From: JAENVT01 sp031373785
GTDB lineage: Bacteria; Actinomycetota; Acidimicrobiia; Acidimicrobiales; Ilumatobacteraceae
NCBI GenBank assembly: GCA_031373785.1
Contig: JANMNE010000183.1
Span: 25,129 to 89,128, forward strand
Direction: 5' to 3'
Length of the DNA stretch: 64,000 nucleotides
Shown here: in pieces, positions 53,440 to 62,800 of the stretch
Layout of the letters: each line of letters opens with the position of its first letter
Numbering within the stretch: the stretch's first letter is position 1
Position numbers and translations under genes: made by a program
Notes under the pieces: generated by a model
Told to the model about the DNA's origin: nothing
Seen by the model: the letters and a program-made list of their open reading frames with translations, nothing else
The model's database searches: none

Positions 53440-54065
53440 GGTTCGGGATCGATGACTCACCGGTGTTCGTGATCGACCAGAGCCGTTGCATCGGCTGCGA
53501 AGCCTGCGTGCAGGCGTGCATGGAGTGCGGCACCCATCGCGGGCAATCGCTGATCCATCTCGAGCGGATCGATCGAGCGACGACCACACAGACGGCGCCC
53601 ATGGTGTGCATGCATTGCGAAGATCCGACCTGCGCCCACGTCTGCCCGGCTGACGCCATCAAGCAGACCGAGGGCGGCATCGTGCAGTCGGCGTCGAAGC
53701 CTCGGTGCATCGGCTGCTCCAATTGTGTTCTGGCGTGTCCGTTCGGCGTACCGAAGTACATGGCCGAGTTCGATCAGATGATGAAGTGCGACATGTGCAC
53801 CGACCGAACCTCGGAGGGCTATGCACCGATGTGCGCATCGGTGTGCCCCAGCGAAGCGCTGTGGTACGGCACCGTCGAACAGTTCAACACGAACCGTCGT
53901 GGGTCTCTGCTGCGCGACTTCATGTTCGGTCGCCAGCAGGTGCGCACCAAGGTGTACACCGTGGTCGACGACCTGCAGGCCGGGCCGCTCGATGTCGGCG
54001 CAGGTGAACGCCGCAGTTGGCTCGACGACCCGTTCGGCATCGAAGAGGGAGGGCGGCTCTGGTGA
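53436..54065 (+). CDS. Four-cluster 4Fe-4S ferredoxin subunit
   Basis: 209 residues with four Cys clusters: CIGCEACVQACMECG, CMHCEDPTCAHVCP, CIGCSNCVLACPFG and CDMCTDR...CASVCP. This is the DmsB/NrfC/FdnH type of electron-transfer subunit that wires a molybdenum subunit to a membrane cytochrome. No Tat signal or C-terminal anchor. Starts at a GTG overlapping the catalytic-subunit stop. Confidence 0.92.
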   Translation: MRFGIDDSPVFVIDQSRCIGCEACVQACMECGTHRGQSLIHLERIDRATTTQTAPMVCMHCEDPTCAHVCPADAIKQTEGGIVQSASKPRCIGCSNCVLACPFGVPKYMAEFDQMMKCDMCTDRTSEGYAPMCASVCPSEALWYGTVEQFNTNRRGSLLRDFMFGRQQVRTKVYTVVDDLQAGPLDVGAGERRSWLDDPFGIEEGGRLW

Positions 54066-54568
54066 GCGACACCGATACACCCGTGGACCAACCGGTATGG
54101 AAGCGCGACTTTCCGTACGAAGCTGCCAGCGAAGAAGAGGTGACTCGACGCGAGTTCACGCGGTACCTCGTGCTGGGCGCCGGCACGATGGCCGCTGCCA
54201 ACGTCGGCTTGGCGGTGTGGACCCAACTGCGCAGCATCAACACCGGCGAACCGAGAGCCATCGTCGCGATTGGCGACGTCGCGATCGGTGACAGCTATCT
54301 GTTCCACTACCCGGCCGATCGCGACCCGGCGGTGCTCGTTCGGCTCGCCGAGGCCGATGTCGTTGCGTTCAGCCAGAAGTGCACCCACCTCGGTTGTGTC
54401 GTCTACTACCAGCCCGAGGAAGGACGCTGGCACTGCCCGTGCCACGAGGGCAACTTCGATGTCGCGACGGGTGCCGTTGTCTCTGGACCGCCCACTCGAC
54501 CACTCGGTCGCATCGACGTCGAGATCCGTGATGACGGACAGATCTGGGCGCTCGGGAGGGTGGAATGA
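54062..54568 (+). CDS. Rieske 2Fe-2S protein
   Basis: 168 residues from a GTG. A twin-Arg-like anchor (RREFTRYLVLGAGTMAAANVGLAVW, about residues 29-52) is followed by a Rieske domain with CTHLGCVV (about 106) and CPCHEGNFD (about 126). The Tat-type anchor suggests the Rieske head is outside the membrane, on the other side from the molybdenum subunit. It may link the complex to a high-potential acceptor or to the quinol pool. GTG overlaps the ferredoxin stop. Confidence 0.9.
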   Translation: MSDTDTPVDQPVWKRDFPYEAASEEEVTRREFTRYLVLGAGTMAAANVGLAVWTQLRSINTGEPRAIVAIGDVAIGDSYLFHYPADRDPAVLVRLAEADVVAFSQKCTHLGCVVYYQPEEGRWHCPCHEGNFDVATGAVVSGPPTRPLGRIDVEIRDDGQIWALGRVE

Positions 54569-54768
54569 GAATCTCCGAACGCGGTCGGCGCACCTCGTCG
54601 GCAGTGTCGCTGTATGTGATCATCCTCGTCGCGTTCCAGGTGTTCCTGATCACGGTCGGTGTCGAGGCGTTCCAAACCGACCACGAATCGCTCGCCTGGG
54701 CAACCGCCGCGGTGTCGATCGTCCTGGCCGCGTCGGCCGCAGCCTTCCTCAAGTACCTCCGTCCATGA
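54565..54768 (+). CDS. Small two-helix membrane protein of the redox operon
   Basis: 67 residues with two helices (SAVSLYVIILVAFQVFLITVGVEAF and AWATAAVSIVLAASAAAFLKYL). Overlaps the Rieske gene upstream and the channel gene downstream by four bases each, so it is almost certainly a real subunit or assembly factor of the complex. Family not named with confidence. Confidence 0.75.
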   Translation: MRISERGRRTSSAVSLYVIILVAFQVFLITVGVEAFQTDHESLAWATAAVSIVLAASAAAFLKYLRP

Positions 54769-55811
54769 CCGCGACCGCAACTGCACCCGAATCGAAGGCC
54801 GGCCCGATCGCCACCTTGTTCCCCGGCTACTTCGCGCTGGTCATGGCCACGGGCATCATCGCGATCGCTTCCAAGCAACTGAAGATCGGCTGGTTGGCCG
54901 ACGCGCTGTACGCGATCACGGCCGCCGAGTACGTCGTGCTGGCGATGCTGGTCATCGCCCGGTTCGTGCGCTATCGCAGCCGCCTGATCGCCGATCTCAC
55001 GAGTCACGCAAAGGGATTCGCGTTCCTGACCATCGTCGCCGGCACCAATGTGCTCGGCAGCGCGACGGCGTTGATCCACGGCTGGTGGGGCGTGGCCCGT
55101 GGGCTGTGGTGGACGAGTCTGGTGCTCTGGGCGATCTTGCTCTATTCCACGCTCATCGCGGTCGTGCTGCGACACGACAAACCCGGACTCGGCGCCGGCA
55201 TCAACGGCACGTGGTTCCTCCTCACGGTGTCCACCCAATCCATCGCGGTGCTGGGCGCACTGCTGTTCGGCCACTCGCCCAACGACCTGCTCGCGTTCGC
55301 CTGCATCGCCGCGTTCCTGCTCGGGCTGGTGCTCTACGTCATCGTGATGACGATGGTGTTCCTGCGCTGGACATTTCAAGGGCTCGAGCCCAACGAAGCC
55401 GATCCGCCGGCGTGGATCGCGGCCGGCGCCGTTGCAATCACGGTCCTCGGTGGCTCGAACCTGCTCGCGGTCCGCGCCGCATCCCCACGTATCGAACGAA
55501 TTGCGCCACTTCTCGAAGGCCTCGTCGTAATGGCCTGGGCTACTGCAACGTTCTGGTTTCCGCTGATGGTCGCGATCGGGGTGTGGCGTCACATCGTCAG
55601 CAAGGTTCCGCTGCGCTACCACCCCTCGTATTGGGCGCTCGTGTTTCCCCTCGGCATGTACGGCGCGGCGACCTTCAAGATGCGGGCGGTGATCAAGCTC
55701 GACCAACTCGAGTGGGCGCCCAAGGTGGTGTTTGTCGTTGCCCTGACGACGTGGACGACGGCGTTCGCCGGGCTCCTCTGGCAGGGTGCGACATGGTCAC
55801 GGTCTCGTTGA
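54765..55811 (+). CDS. TehA/SLAC1-family anion channel
   Basis: 348 residues with about ten helices. FPGYFALVMATGIIAIASKQL at the start and the later SYWALVFPLGMYGAATFKM match the TehA/SLAC1 family (often called tellurite-resistance or C4-dicarboxylate transporters; plant SLAC1 homologues conduct nitrate and chloride). Last gene of the overlapping redox operon (ATGA with the preceding gene). An anion-uptake role, for example nitrate, fits the context but is inference. Confidence 0.85.
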   Translation: MTATATAPESKAGPIATLFPGYFALVMATGIIAIASKQLKIGWLADALYAITAAEYVVLAMLVIARFVRYRSRLIADLTSHAKGFAFLTIVAGTNVLGSATALIHGWWGVARGLWWTSLVLWAILLYSTLIAVVLRHDKPGLGAGINGTWFLLTVSTQSIAVLGALLFGHSPNDLLAFACIAAFLLGLVLYVIVMTMVFLRWTFQGLEPNEADPPAWIAAGAVAITVLGGSNLLAVRAASPRIERIAPLLEGLVVMAWATATFWFPLMVAIGVWRHIVSKVPLRYHPSYWALVFPLGMYGAATFKMRAVIKLDQLEWAPKVVFVVALTTWTTAFAGLLWQGATWSRSR

Positions 55812-55884
55812 CGGATGCGGAAAGTGGTATTTCCAAGTCACTCCGCGCGCTCTAGCATTCCGAGAGCACGATCGGAGGGGGACT

Positions 55885-57015
55885 GTGAGGGTCTTCGTCA
55901 GCTACGCCCGTCGCGACCGGGCAACGGTGGATGCATTGCTGCAAGACATCCGACGGGCGCGCCACGACGTCTGGGTCGACGAGGAACTGACAGGCGGTCA
56001 GCGTTGGTGGGACACGATCCTCGGCACCATCAGGGGCGCCGACGTGTTCGTGATCGCCCTCAGCCCCGACTGGCTGACGTCGAAGGCCTGCGCCGCTGAG
56101 CTGCAGTACGCAGTCGCGTGCAATCGGGCGCTGCTGCCCATCATGGTCGGGCGGGTGTCGCCGCAGATGGCACCGCCGGTCATCGCCAACGCCCAGATCC
56201 TCGACTACCTCGAACGCACGCCAGACGCGGCGATCAGCTTGGTGACTGCGCTGTCATTGGTTCGGCCGGCCGGCGCGCCACCACAGCCGCTACCGGAATC
56301 CCCACCCGTGCCGATGTCGTACATGAATACCTACCGCGAGCGTGTCGATGAGCTGAACCTGACCTTCCAACAACAGTCACTGCTGCTCAGCGAACTGCGG
56401 GCGCGCATGGCCGACGATGACGACCGTGACAGCGCTCTCGAGTTGGTCCGCAGGCTGCGTCGTCGCGGCGACATCACCGAGTCGATCGGCAAGGAGATCG
56501 ACGCGTTGTTGGCAGCAACGCCGGAGCCGGCTCGACAGCCGCAGGTATCGACGGCCTCGACGTCGGCGGATCGCCCCGCTTCGGCATCGACCGGTGCCCC
56601 GGCAGCAGTGCCGCCAGGTTGGTATGCGGATCCATACCGACGCTACGACCAGCGGTACTGGGATGGAACGACGTGGACCCAACACGCATCGAGGGGTGGG
56701 CAACAGTTCCTCGATGCGCCGACAGCTGATCCTCAGTCAAGCGCGCCGCAAGCATTCGCCCAGCAAGCCACTGTGGCGCGGCCGGTCGCGCCGACGGCAC
56801 TGACGGCAAAGTGGGACACGGGCACGTTCGTCACCTTGCTGATCGTCAGCTTCATCCCGTGCATCGGGCTGATCGGTGTCGTCGTGGGTCTCTCCAATCT
56901 CAAGAAGCCGGCGCGTCGCGGGCAGGCGCTGGTGCTGTTGATCATCGGCATCGGGATGACGGCGCTCATCTTCGCCAACGGTGAGTTCCACTTCGGTAGC
57001 AGTTCGGGCGGGTGA
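55885..57015 (+). CDS. Membrane-anchored TIR-domain protein with DUF2510 module
   Basis: 376 residues from a GTG with GGAGGGG upstream. Residues 1-130 form a TIR domain: VRVFVSYARRDRATVDALLQDI, VWVDEELTGGQRWWDTI, VFVIALSPDWLTSKACAAELQYA, where Glu72 is in the position of the catalytic Glu of NAD-cleaving TIR enzymes. A coiled-coil-like segment (about 150-215) and an Ala/Pro-rich linker lead to a DUF2510 module (VPPGWYADPYRRYDQRYWDGTTWTQH, about 241-267) and two membrane helices (about 314-340 and 348-368). TIR effectors with such anchors occur in anti-phage systems. It ends 20 bases from the convergent SLOG-like gene. Confidence 0.87.
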   Translation: MRVFVSYARRDRATVDALLQDIRRARHDVWVDEELTGGQRWWDTILGTIRGADVFVIALSPDWLTSKACAAELQYAVACNRALLPIMVGRVSPQMAPPVIANAQILDYLERTPDAAISLVTALSLVRPAGAPPQPLPESPPVPMSYMNTYRERVDELNLTFQQQSLLLSELRARMADDDDRDSALELVRRLRRRGDITESIGKEIDALLAATPEPARQPQVSTASTSADRPASASTGAPAAVPPGWYADPYRRYDQRYWDGTTWTQHASRGGQQFLDAPTADPQSSAPQAFAQQATVARPVAPTALTAKWDTGTFVTLLIVSFIPCIGLIGVVVGLSNLKKPARRGQALVLLIIGIGMTALIFANGEFHFGSSSGG

Positions 57016-57035
57016 GCCAGGTGGCACGCATCGCC

Positions 57036-57611
57036 TCAACTCACGATCACCGCTGCCCCCGATGCCCCGGATGCCGGACGCGGGTCGATGCACAGCTCCA
57101 GCCAGCCCAGCTGCTCGGCGCGCGCCGCAAAGTCGTCGGTCACGCTCGGCGGGTGCTCACCTTCGGGTGGCCGGATGGTCAGCGCCACGATCGTCTGACC
57201 ACCGGCGACCTCCTCGCCGCGCCGGATGAGTTGATCGTGAGCGACCCGGTACCACTCGGCAGTGGGGTCGTCATGACCTTGCACAACGCTGCATCGGTTA
57301 TCGGAGCACACGTGTCGCAGCACGGAATCGAACATCCCCACCCATTCCGGTCCGGCGTCGACGACCGACTGCTTGACGAACTCGACCATCGCGATCGGCA
57401 GCACTACGTGTGCGTCGACGCCGCGTTGGATCGCCTCGTCGAGCACGATGAGGTCGGCGCCTGCTGCCGCGACCGAGACCACGGCGGAGGGTTGCAGCGC
57501 GTCGAGCAGGCGCCCGACGGTGGCCCGCACCGCCGGCACCCGGCTCGCGGGGAACCGTGCCACAGATCGGTTGGCGAGGTCGATTCGGTTCCCTGCGTGC
57601 ACCAAGAACAC
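57036..57611 (-). CDS. SLOG-like sensor protein (tentative)
   Basis: 191 residues from a GTG. The pattern VHAGNRIDL ... RFPASRVPAVRATVGRLLDALQPSAVVSVAAAGADLIVLDEAIQRGVDAHVVLPIAMVEFVKQSVV resembles the SLOG/LOG Rossmann-like superfamily (AGADLIVLDEAIQRG in place of GGGxxGxM; HVVLP strand). SLOG proteins bind nucleotides or NAD-derived signals and are common beside TIR and other effectors. It is divergent from the patatin gene with only 41 bases between starts and converges with the TIR gene. The assignment is by pattern only. Confidence 0.6.
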   Translation of the reverse strand: MFLVHAGNRIDLANRSVARFPASRVPAVRATVGRLLDALQPSAVVSVAAAGADLIVLDEAIQRGVDAHVVLPIAMVEFVKQSVVDAGPEWVGMFDSVLRHVCSDNRCSVVQGHDDPTAEWYRVAHDQLIRRGEEVAGGQTIVALTIRPPEGEHPPSVTDDFAARAEQLGWLELCIDPRPASGASGAAVIVS

Positions 57612-57652
57612 ATCGGCAGGGTAGTGCTCGCACCGGGGCGAGGCTCCGCGCG

Positions 57653-59026
57653 GTGAGCATCGAGCGCGACATCGGCGTGGCCTTCTCGGGTGGCGGTCAT
57701 CGGGCGACCGCGTTCGGGCTCGGCGTACTGCTGGCGCTGGTCGATCAACAACTGAACCAGCGGGTCGAGTCGATCAGCTCGGTCTCTGGTGGATCCATCG
57801 CCAACGGCATCGTGATGGTGGGGCCCGACTTCGGCTCGGTGGCATCTCCCGAGTTCGAGCGTCACATCGGTGCCGCGCTGGCGACGATCTCCGACCGAGG
57901 CATCTTGCTCGGTGGTGCGCCGGCAACGAGCGGCTACTTGCGCCGTCTCATCGCGTCGGGCGTCGTGGCGCTCGTCGCGTTCGTTGCCGTAGCCGTGGCC
58001 GTCGTCGGACATTGGTGGAGCGTTGCCGCGATCGCCGCAGCGGTCGCGGTCGTCGGTGGGTTCGTTGCTTGGCGGCTGTTCGGTCGGCGATCCCTCCACA
58101 CCGAACACGCCATCGACAGTGAGTTGCTCGGCAACCGGTCGGTGAGCCTGGCCGACCTGCGCACGACGCCGAGTGCGGTTCACCACGTGCTGTGCACCAC
58201 CGAGTTGCAGACGGGCACGTCGGTGTACTTCTCGAACCGGCTGGTGTATGGCTACGGCTTCTCGGGATCGACTGCACCGGTCAAGGTTCCCCTGGCAACA
58301 GCCGTACAAGCGTCGGCGTGCGTGCCTGGTGCCTTTGCACCGCGCGTCCTCTCCCTCGCCGAGGTCGGCCTGACTGGCGCCGGGCGAATCGTGCTGGTCG
58401 ATGGCGGCGTCTACGACAACATGGCCGACGAGTGGGAGTACGGATTCCCGTCCCGCCAGAAGTCCTGGCCGAGCGTGGTCGACGCCCAGCCACGTGCGGC
58501 GGCACTGCTGCTCGTCGCCAATGCGTCGGGTGGCTGGAACGAGATCAAACCGATCAAGGGTCGCGGCGTCTGCCTCGAGCTCGCCGGTGTGCTGCGATCG
58601 AAAGATGTGCAGTACGACGTGTCGACAGCTCATCGGCGGCGGGCGCTGGCGGCGATGTTCCGCGACCATGATGCCAAGAGCCCAGACGGAGCGTTCGCCC
58701 AGGTGTCGGCGAGCCCCTACGACGTGGCCGAACAGTTCGGCACGCGTCCCGGGTGGCAGGTCGACGCTCGGTCTCACCGCGCAGACGAGGCTCGACAGTT
58801 CCTCGACGGCGAGGGCTACACCGTCGCCGAGTGGGCGTCGATCGTTCGGAAAACATCCGGTGTGCCCACCACGCTCGCACCACTCGGTCGCGACACCACT
58901 GCTGCGTTGCTGGAACACGGGTATGTGCTGGCGATGGTCAACATGTATGTGCTCCATGGCCTCGGCGAGCTGCGGGCCATCGATCGCACTCGCTTCGCTC
59001 GCCTCGCCGCAGGAGGTTCGACGTGA
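57653..59026 (+). CDS. Patatin-like phospholipase with membrane insert
   Basis: 457 residues from a GTG. The oxyanion loop GVAFSGGGHRATAFGLG (residues 8-24), the nucleophile elbow ISSVSGGSIANG (Ser about 44) and the Asp motif LVDGGVYDNMADEW (about 248) make a complete catalytic dyad. Two hydrophobic helices are inserted at about 95-145 (LIASGVVALVAFVAVAVAVVG and AAIAAAVAVVGGFVAWRLF). It should act on membrane lipids from the cytosolic face. It heads a three-gene unit; its stop overlaps the next GTG. Patatin effectors kill infected cells in several known defence systems. Confidence 0.88.
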   Translation: MSIERDIGVAFSGGGHRATAFGLGVLLALVDQQLNQRVESISSVSGGSIANGIVMVGPDFGSVASPEFERHIGAALATISDRGILLGGAPATSGYLRRLIASGVVALVAFVAVAVAVVGHWWSVAAIAAAVAVVGGFVAWRLFGRRSLHTEHAIDSELLGNRSVSLADLRTTPSAVHHVLCTTELQTGTSVYFSNRLVYGYGFSGSTAPVKVPLATAVQASACVPGAFAPRVLSLAEVGLTGAGRIVLVDGGVYDNMADEWEYGFPSRQKSWPSVVDAQPRAAALLLVANASGGWNEIKPIKGRGVCLELAGVLRSKDVQYDVSTAHRRRALAAMFRDHDAKSPDGAFAQVSASPYDVAEQFGTRPGWQVDARSHRADEARQFLDGEGYTVAEWASIVRKTSGVPTTLAPLGRDTTAALLEHGYVLAMVNMYVLHGLGELRAIDRTRFARLAAGGST

Positions 59027-59865
59027 GCGATCTACCAACCGATCTCGGGGGAGTTGCATTCGACGACGACTTCGAGGTCGCCGGATCGTCCGACGGCGTC
59101 GATCGAGGTGGCCCGACGGTTGTGCACGACTCCGCCGAGAGCCTGCAGCGCCGAGGCATCGCCTATCCGACCACCGCGCCGATCGGCATGCGCGTCCTCC
59201 GTCAATACGTCCTCACGCGCTGGTCAGGCGTCGACCTCGGCATCCTCGCCCAGCCTCCGAGGTCGGTGCGCGCCGGCTCGGCCCCGAGCATGCACAACTG
59301 GGGCATGGCGTGGGACTGGCGCTGGGCAACGCCGGGTCCTGGTCGGAAGGCGGCGGATGAGGTGATCGAGTTCGCTCTCGCCGAGTCGGCTCGCCTCGGC
59401 ATTCAAGCGGTCCACGACTATGTGAACGCGAGGTATTGGAAGAACAACGTCGGCTGGCGAACGGCGCACAGCAGCCCGTCAACTGGCTTCGGTCAGCCGT
59501 GGAGCCAGTGGTTGCACATCGAGCGGACTTGGGATGCGGCGAACAACCCCGACCCGATCGACGGTACGTCGGCGCGCACTGTCGCTCCCGATGCTGTTGC
59601 CGCACTGGCGTTCGAGGGCGATCTGCCGACGGGCCCGATTCGCCGGGGTGACTCCGGCGCCGACGTTGCGCGGATTCAGGACTTCCTTCGCGCCGCCGCC
59701 TTCGCCGATTTCACGATTTCCGACGGCGAGTTCGGTCCTCGCACCGACGCAGCAGTCCGGGCCGCGCAGACCGCGTTCGCGGCCAAAGGGCTGTACACGA
59801 AGGCGATCGATGGCGTGTGGGGCCCGGCCACGGCCAGCGCCGCGGCGCGCTTCGGTGTGGCGTAG
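59023..59865 (+). CDS. M15-like peptidase with peptidoglycan-binding domain
   Basis: 280 residues from a GTG with AGGAGG six bases upstream. The middle carries SMHNWGMAWDWRW (about 89-101), the SxHxxGxAxD zinc motif of VanY/M15 and endolysin-type peptidases, and WLHIERTWD (about 165) with the third ligand. Residues about 208-278 are a peptidoglycan-binding domain (GDSGADVARIQDFLRAAAF...DGEFGPRTDAAVRAAQ). No signal peptide or anchor is seen, so it stays in the cytosol until lysis, membrane damage or another export route frees it. This is lysin-like and unusual for a housekeeping enzyme. Confidence 0.82.
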   Translation: MSDLPTDLGGVAFDDDFEVAGSSDGVDRGGPTVVHDSAESLQRRGIAYPTTAPIGMRVLRQYVLTRWSGVDLGILAQPPRSVRAGSAPSMHNWGMAWDWRWATPGPGRKAADEVIEFALAESARLGIQAVHDYVNARYWKNNVGWRTAHSSPSTGFGQPWSQWLHIERTWDAANNPDPIDGTSARTVAPDAVAALAFEGDLPTGPIRRGDSGADVARIQDFLRAAAFADFTISDGEFGPRTDAAVRAAQTAFAAKGLYTKAIDGVWGPATASAAARFGVA

Positions 59866-59870
59866 CAGAG

Positions 59871-62800
59871 ATGTCGATCACCAGACCGATCGCGGGCGAC
59901 GAATCGCTCGTCGACCCGACGCCTGCGATCAACGCCGATGACGGCGCCGACGATCAGCCATTGGTCGAGATCTCGATCATCCACGCCAGCCTGGCCAGTG
60001 CCGACTATCCGTTGATGATCGGCGGGTTCGCTGACGAGCAACTGGGCGGGCAGGAGCGCTTCATCGACCGGCAGTTCGCGGGAATGTTGACGTCGTGGTC
60101 CGAGGTCGATCTGTTCCCCACCGAGGTGGGCACGTCACGCTTCATCGAGCCCACGCCCGACGCGGAGACCGAGCCGCCGGGTTGCTATGTGATCGGGCTC
60201 GGCTCGGTCGTCGACCTGCAACGCGAACAGCTGACGTTCAGCGTGCGCCAGGCCCTGGTGGATCGCTGCACCCGTCTGTACCGGGAGCACCACGCAGGCT
60301 CGGCGACGACTGCCCTGATCGAAGTCGGGGTTGCCAGTTCGCTGATGGGTGTGCGCTCGGACCGTGGGTTGCGGGTCGAGGACTCGATTGCCGGCATCGT
60401 CGAAGGGGTGCTGCAGGCCAACCAGGCGTTGGCGCTCTACGAGTCGTCGCGTGCTGCCGCCGGGAACAGCGTTCGCGTCACTGCCTTGCAATTCGTCGAG
60501 CGCTTTGCCGAGCAGGCCAACCTCGCCGCCGTCGCCTTGCGATCGCTGTCGACCGCAGTGCACCTGCCCAGCTCGTACGACACGTTGCGTTCGGTGACGG
60601 TCAGCGAACGGCCGGGTGGCTTGCCACTCGGCGCGACGCTGACCGATGTCGCCCAAGGCTGGCGTCGGTTCGTCATCACCGTGGCCGATGTCGCTCCGTC
60701 CCCACCGGCTGGCGGCGGGACCCACCAGAGCGTTCCCGAGACGGAGGATCGGTGTGTCACGTTCGACATCGCGCTCCTCGGTCGCGAGGCCCGAGCCGAC
60801 CGTGTGCGGCACCGCCTCGACAAGGTGATGGTCGATGCGCTGGTCGATCGGCTGGCGACCGACACGGGTGACCGGCGAACCGCGGGCACCCTGTACGACC
60901 AGTTGATCCCCCACGAGTTGCGCAGCGATTTTCAGACCACGTCGGCGATCCAGTTCGTCGTCGACGCGACGACTGCCCGGTACCCGTGGGAGTTGCTGGG
61001 CGCACCACGACCGAGTCGCAACCGATCGGCGAGCGGAGCGTTCGGCGGCGTGATCCGCCAGTTCACCGAGTCGGAGAACCGTCGGTTGTCGCCCGAGCGT
61101 GCGCACTTCGGCAGCGCGTTGGTGATCGCGGCCGGCAAGGTTCCGGGCGAACACGAGCTGCCATCGGTGTACGACGAGTGCGATCTGGTCAGCCGGCTGC
61201 TCGGCGAGACCAACCCTGGGCGCGTGACGCTGCTCGACGACCGGCGCAGCGAGCTCGACCTGGTCGAGCTCCAGAACGAGCTGTTCGGCAACCATCAGGT
61301 CGTGCACATCGCCAGCCACGGCGTGTACCACGACGATCAGCCGGCAGACACCGGGGCGATCCTTGCGCGCGGGGCGCTGCTGACCACCGACACGATCCGT
61401 CAGCTCACATCGGTTCCCGATGTCGTCTTCCTCAACTGCTGCAGCCTCGGTCGTGTCGGATTGAACCGCATGGCCGCCGGTCTCGCTCGGGAGTTCATGG
61501 CGATCGGTGTGCGGGCGTTGGTCACCGCGGCGTGGCCGATCGACGACAACGCGGCGCGGGTGTTCGCCGAGACGTTCTATCGAGAGCTCATCGCCGGGCG
61601 TCCACTGGGCGACACGGTGACGCGGGCCCGCAACATCTGCGCCGAGGTCGGTGGCCGCGAGACCTGGGCCGCGTACCACTGCTACGGCGACCCCGGATTC
61701 GTGCTGCGAGGCAGCCGCATCTCACTCGGCGAGGCCGTCGCTGAGCCGGTCAGCGAGTCCGATCTGATCGCCCGCCTCGACGGTCTGGCTGTGCGCGTGT
61801 CCGATCTCGGCCGGCCCGGCAGGGGAGGCGTGGTCGATCGCCGCGATCGCCTGCTGGCGACGTGGAACCACCTGGCAGCGTGGATCGACGGGCGCCCTGA
61901 GCTCGCTGCGAGCGCACCGATCCAGCGCCGTCTGGCCAGTACAGCTCGAGACCTTGGCGAGTTCCGAATCGCTGCGGCCCGTTTCCGGCAGTTCGTCGTC
62001 GGCGACCGCGGTGGCACATCCGTCGTCGGCCCTCAGACCGACTCGGCTTCGGTGGCCGACGTGCAACAGGCGGCCAACTGCTTGGCCCGTGCTGGGCAAT
62101 GGGCGGCCCGGCAGGCAGACCTCGATGGCGCGGCCGATCGGAAGAAGATGGCCGTGGGCGAGCTCGCGCTCGCGGCCGACCTGGCCCGCGCCGCTGCAGC
62201 GGTGCTCCCCAACCGCGAGAGTCTCGGCATCCTGGCCAGCACGATGAAGCGATGGGCGACAGTCGAACCGGATCGTCGGGATGAACTTCTCCAGGAGGCG
62301 TTGGATGCGTACCAGCACGCTGATGCGGCGACCATTGCGACTCGGTTCGGCGCGGAGAACGCGGTGCAGCTGGCGCTGATCCTTGGTGGGGACTACTCGT
62401 CGTGGGCGAGCACATATCTCGCCGCCGCAGACGAAGCGCGGCGGGCTCCACCGATCGAATCGGAACCCGGGCCACCGCTCCGTGTCGATCAGTGCCGATC
62501 CCAGGCGGGGGATTTCTGGTCGCGTTCCGACGCCGCCGATCGCGCACTGACGCGCCTGGTGGCGGCCAACGACGAACCATCGCGAGAAGCCGCCACCGAC
62601 GAGATGATCGTCGTCTACGAACGAGCCTTCGCCAGCCGGTCGACATGGTCGGAGCGCCAGACCGTGATTGGGCATCTTCGCGATCTCAGCGAGCTGATCC
62701 CGGACTCTGATCCCCGGCGGCCGCATCTGCAACGCGCCCTCGGTGACCTTGAGCAATGGGAGGAGGCGAACGTCGAGCACAGCAACACTGCGGCGACCCA

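Noticed and set aside
57404..59059. 551-codon minus-strand frame opposite patatin
   Set aside because: Patatin catalytic motifs are on the plus strand. The minus frame has no homology signal.
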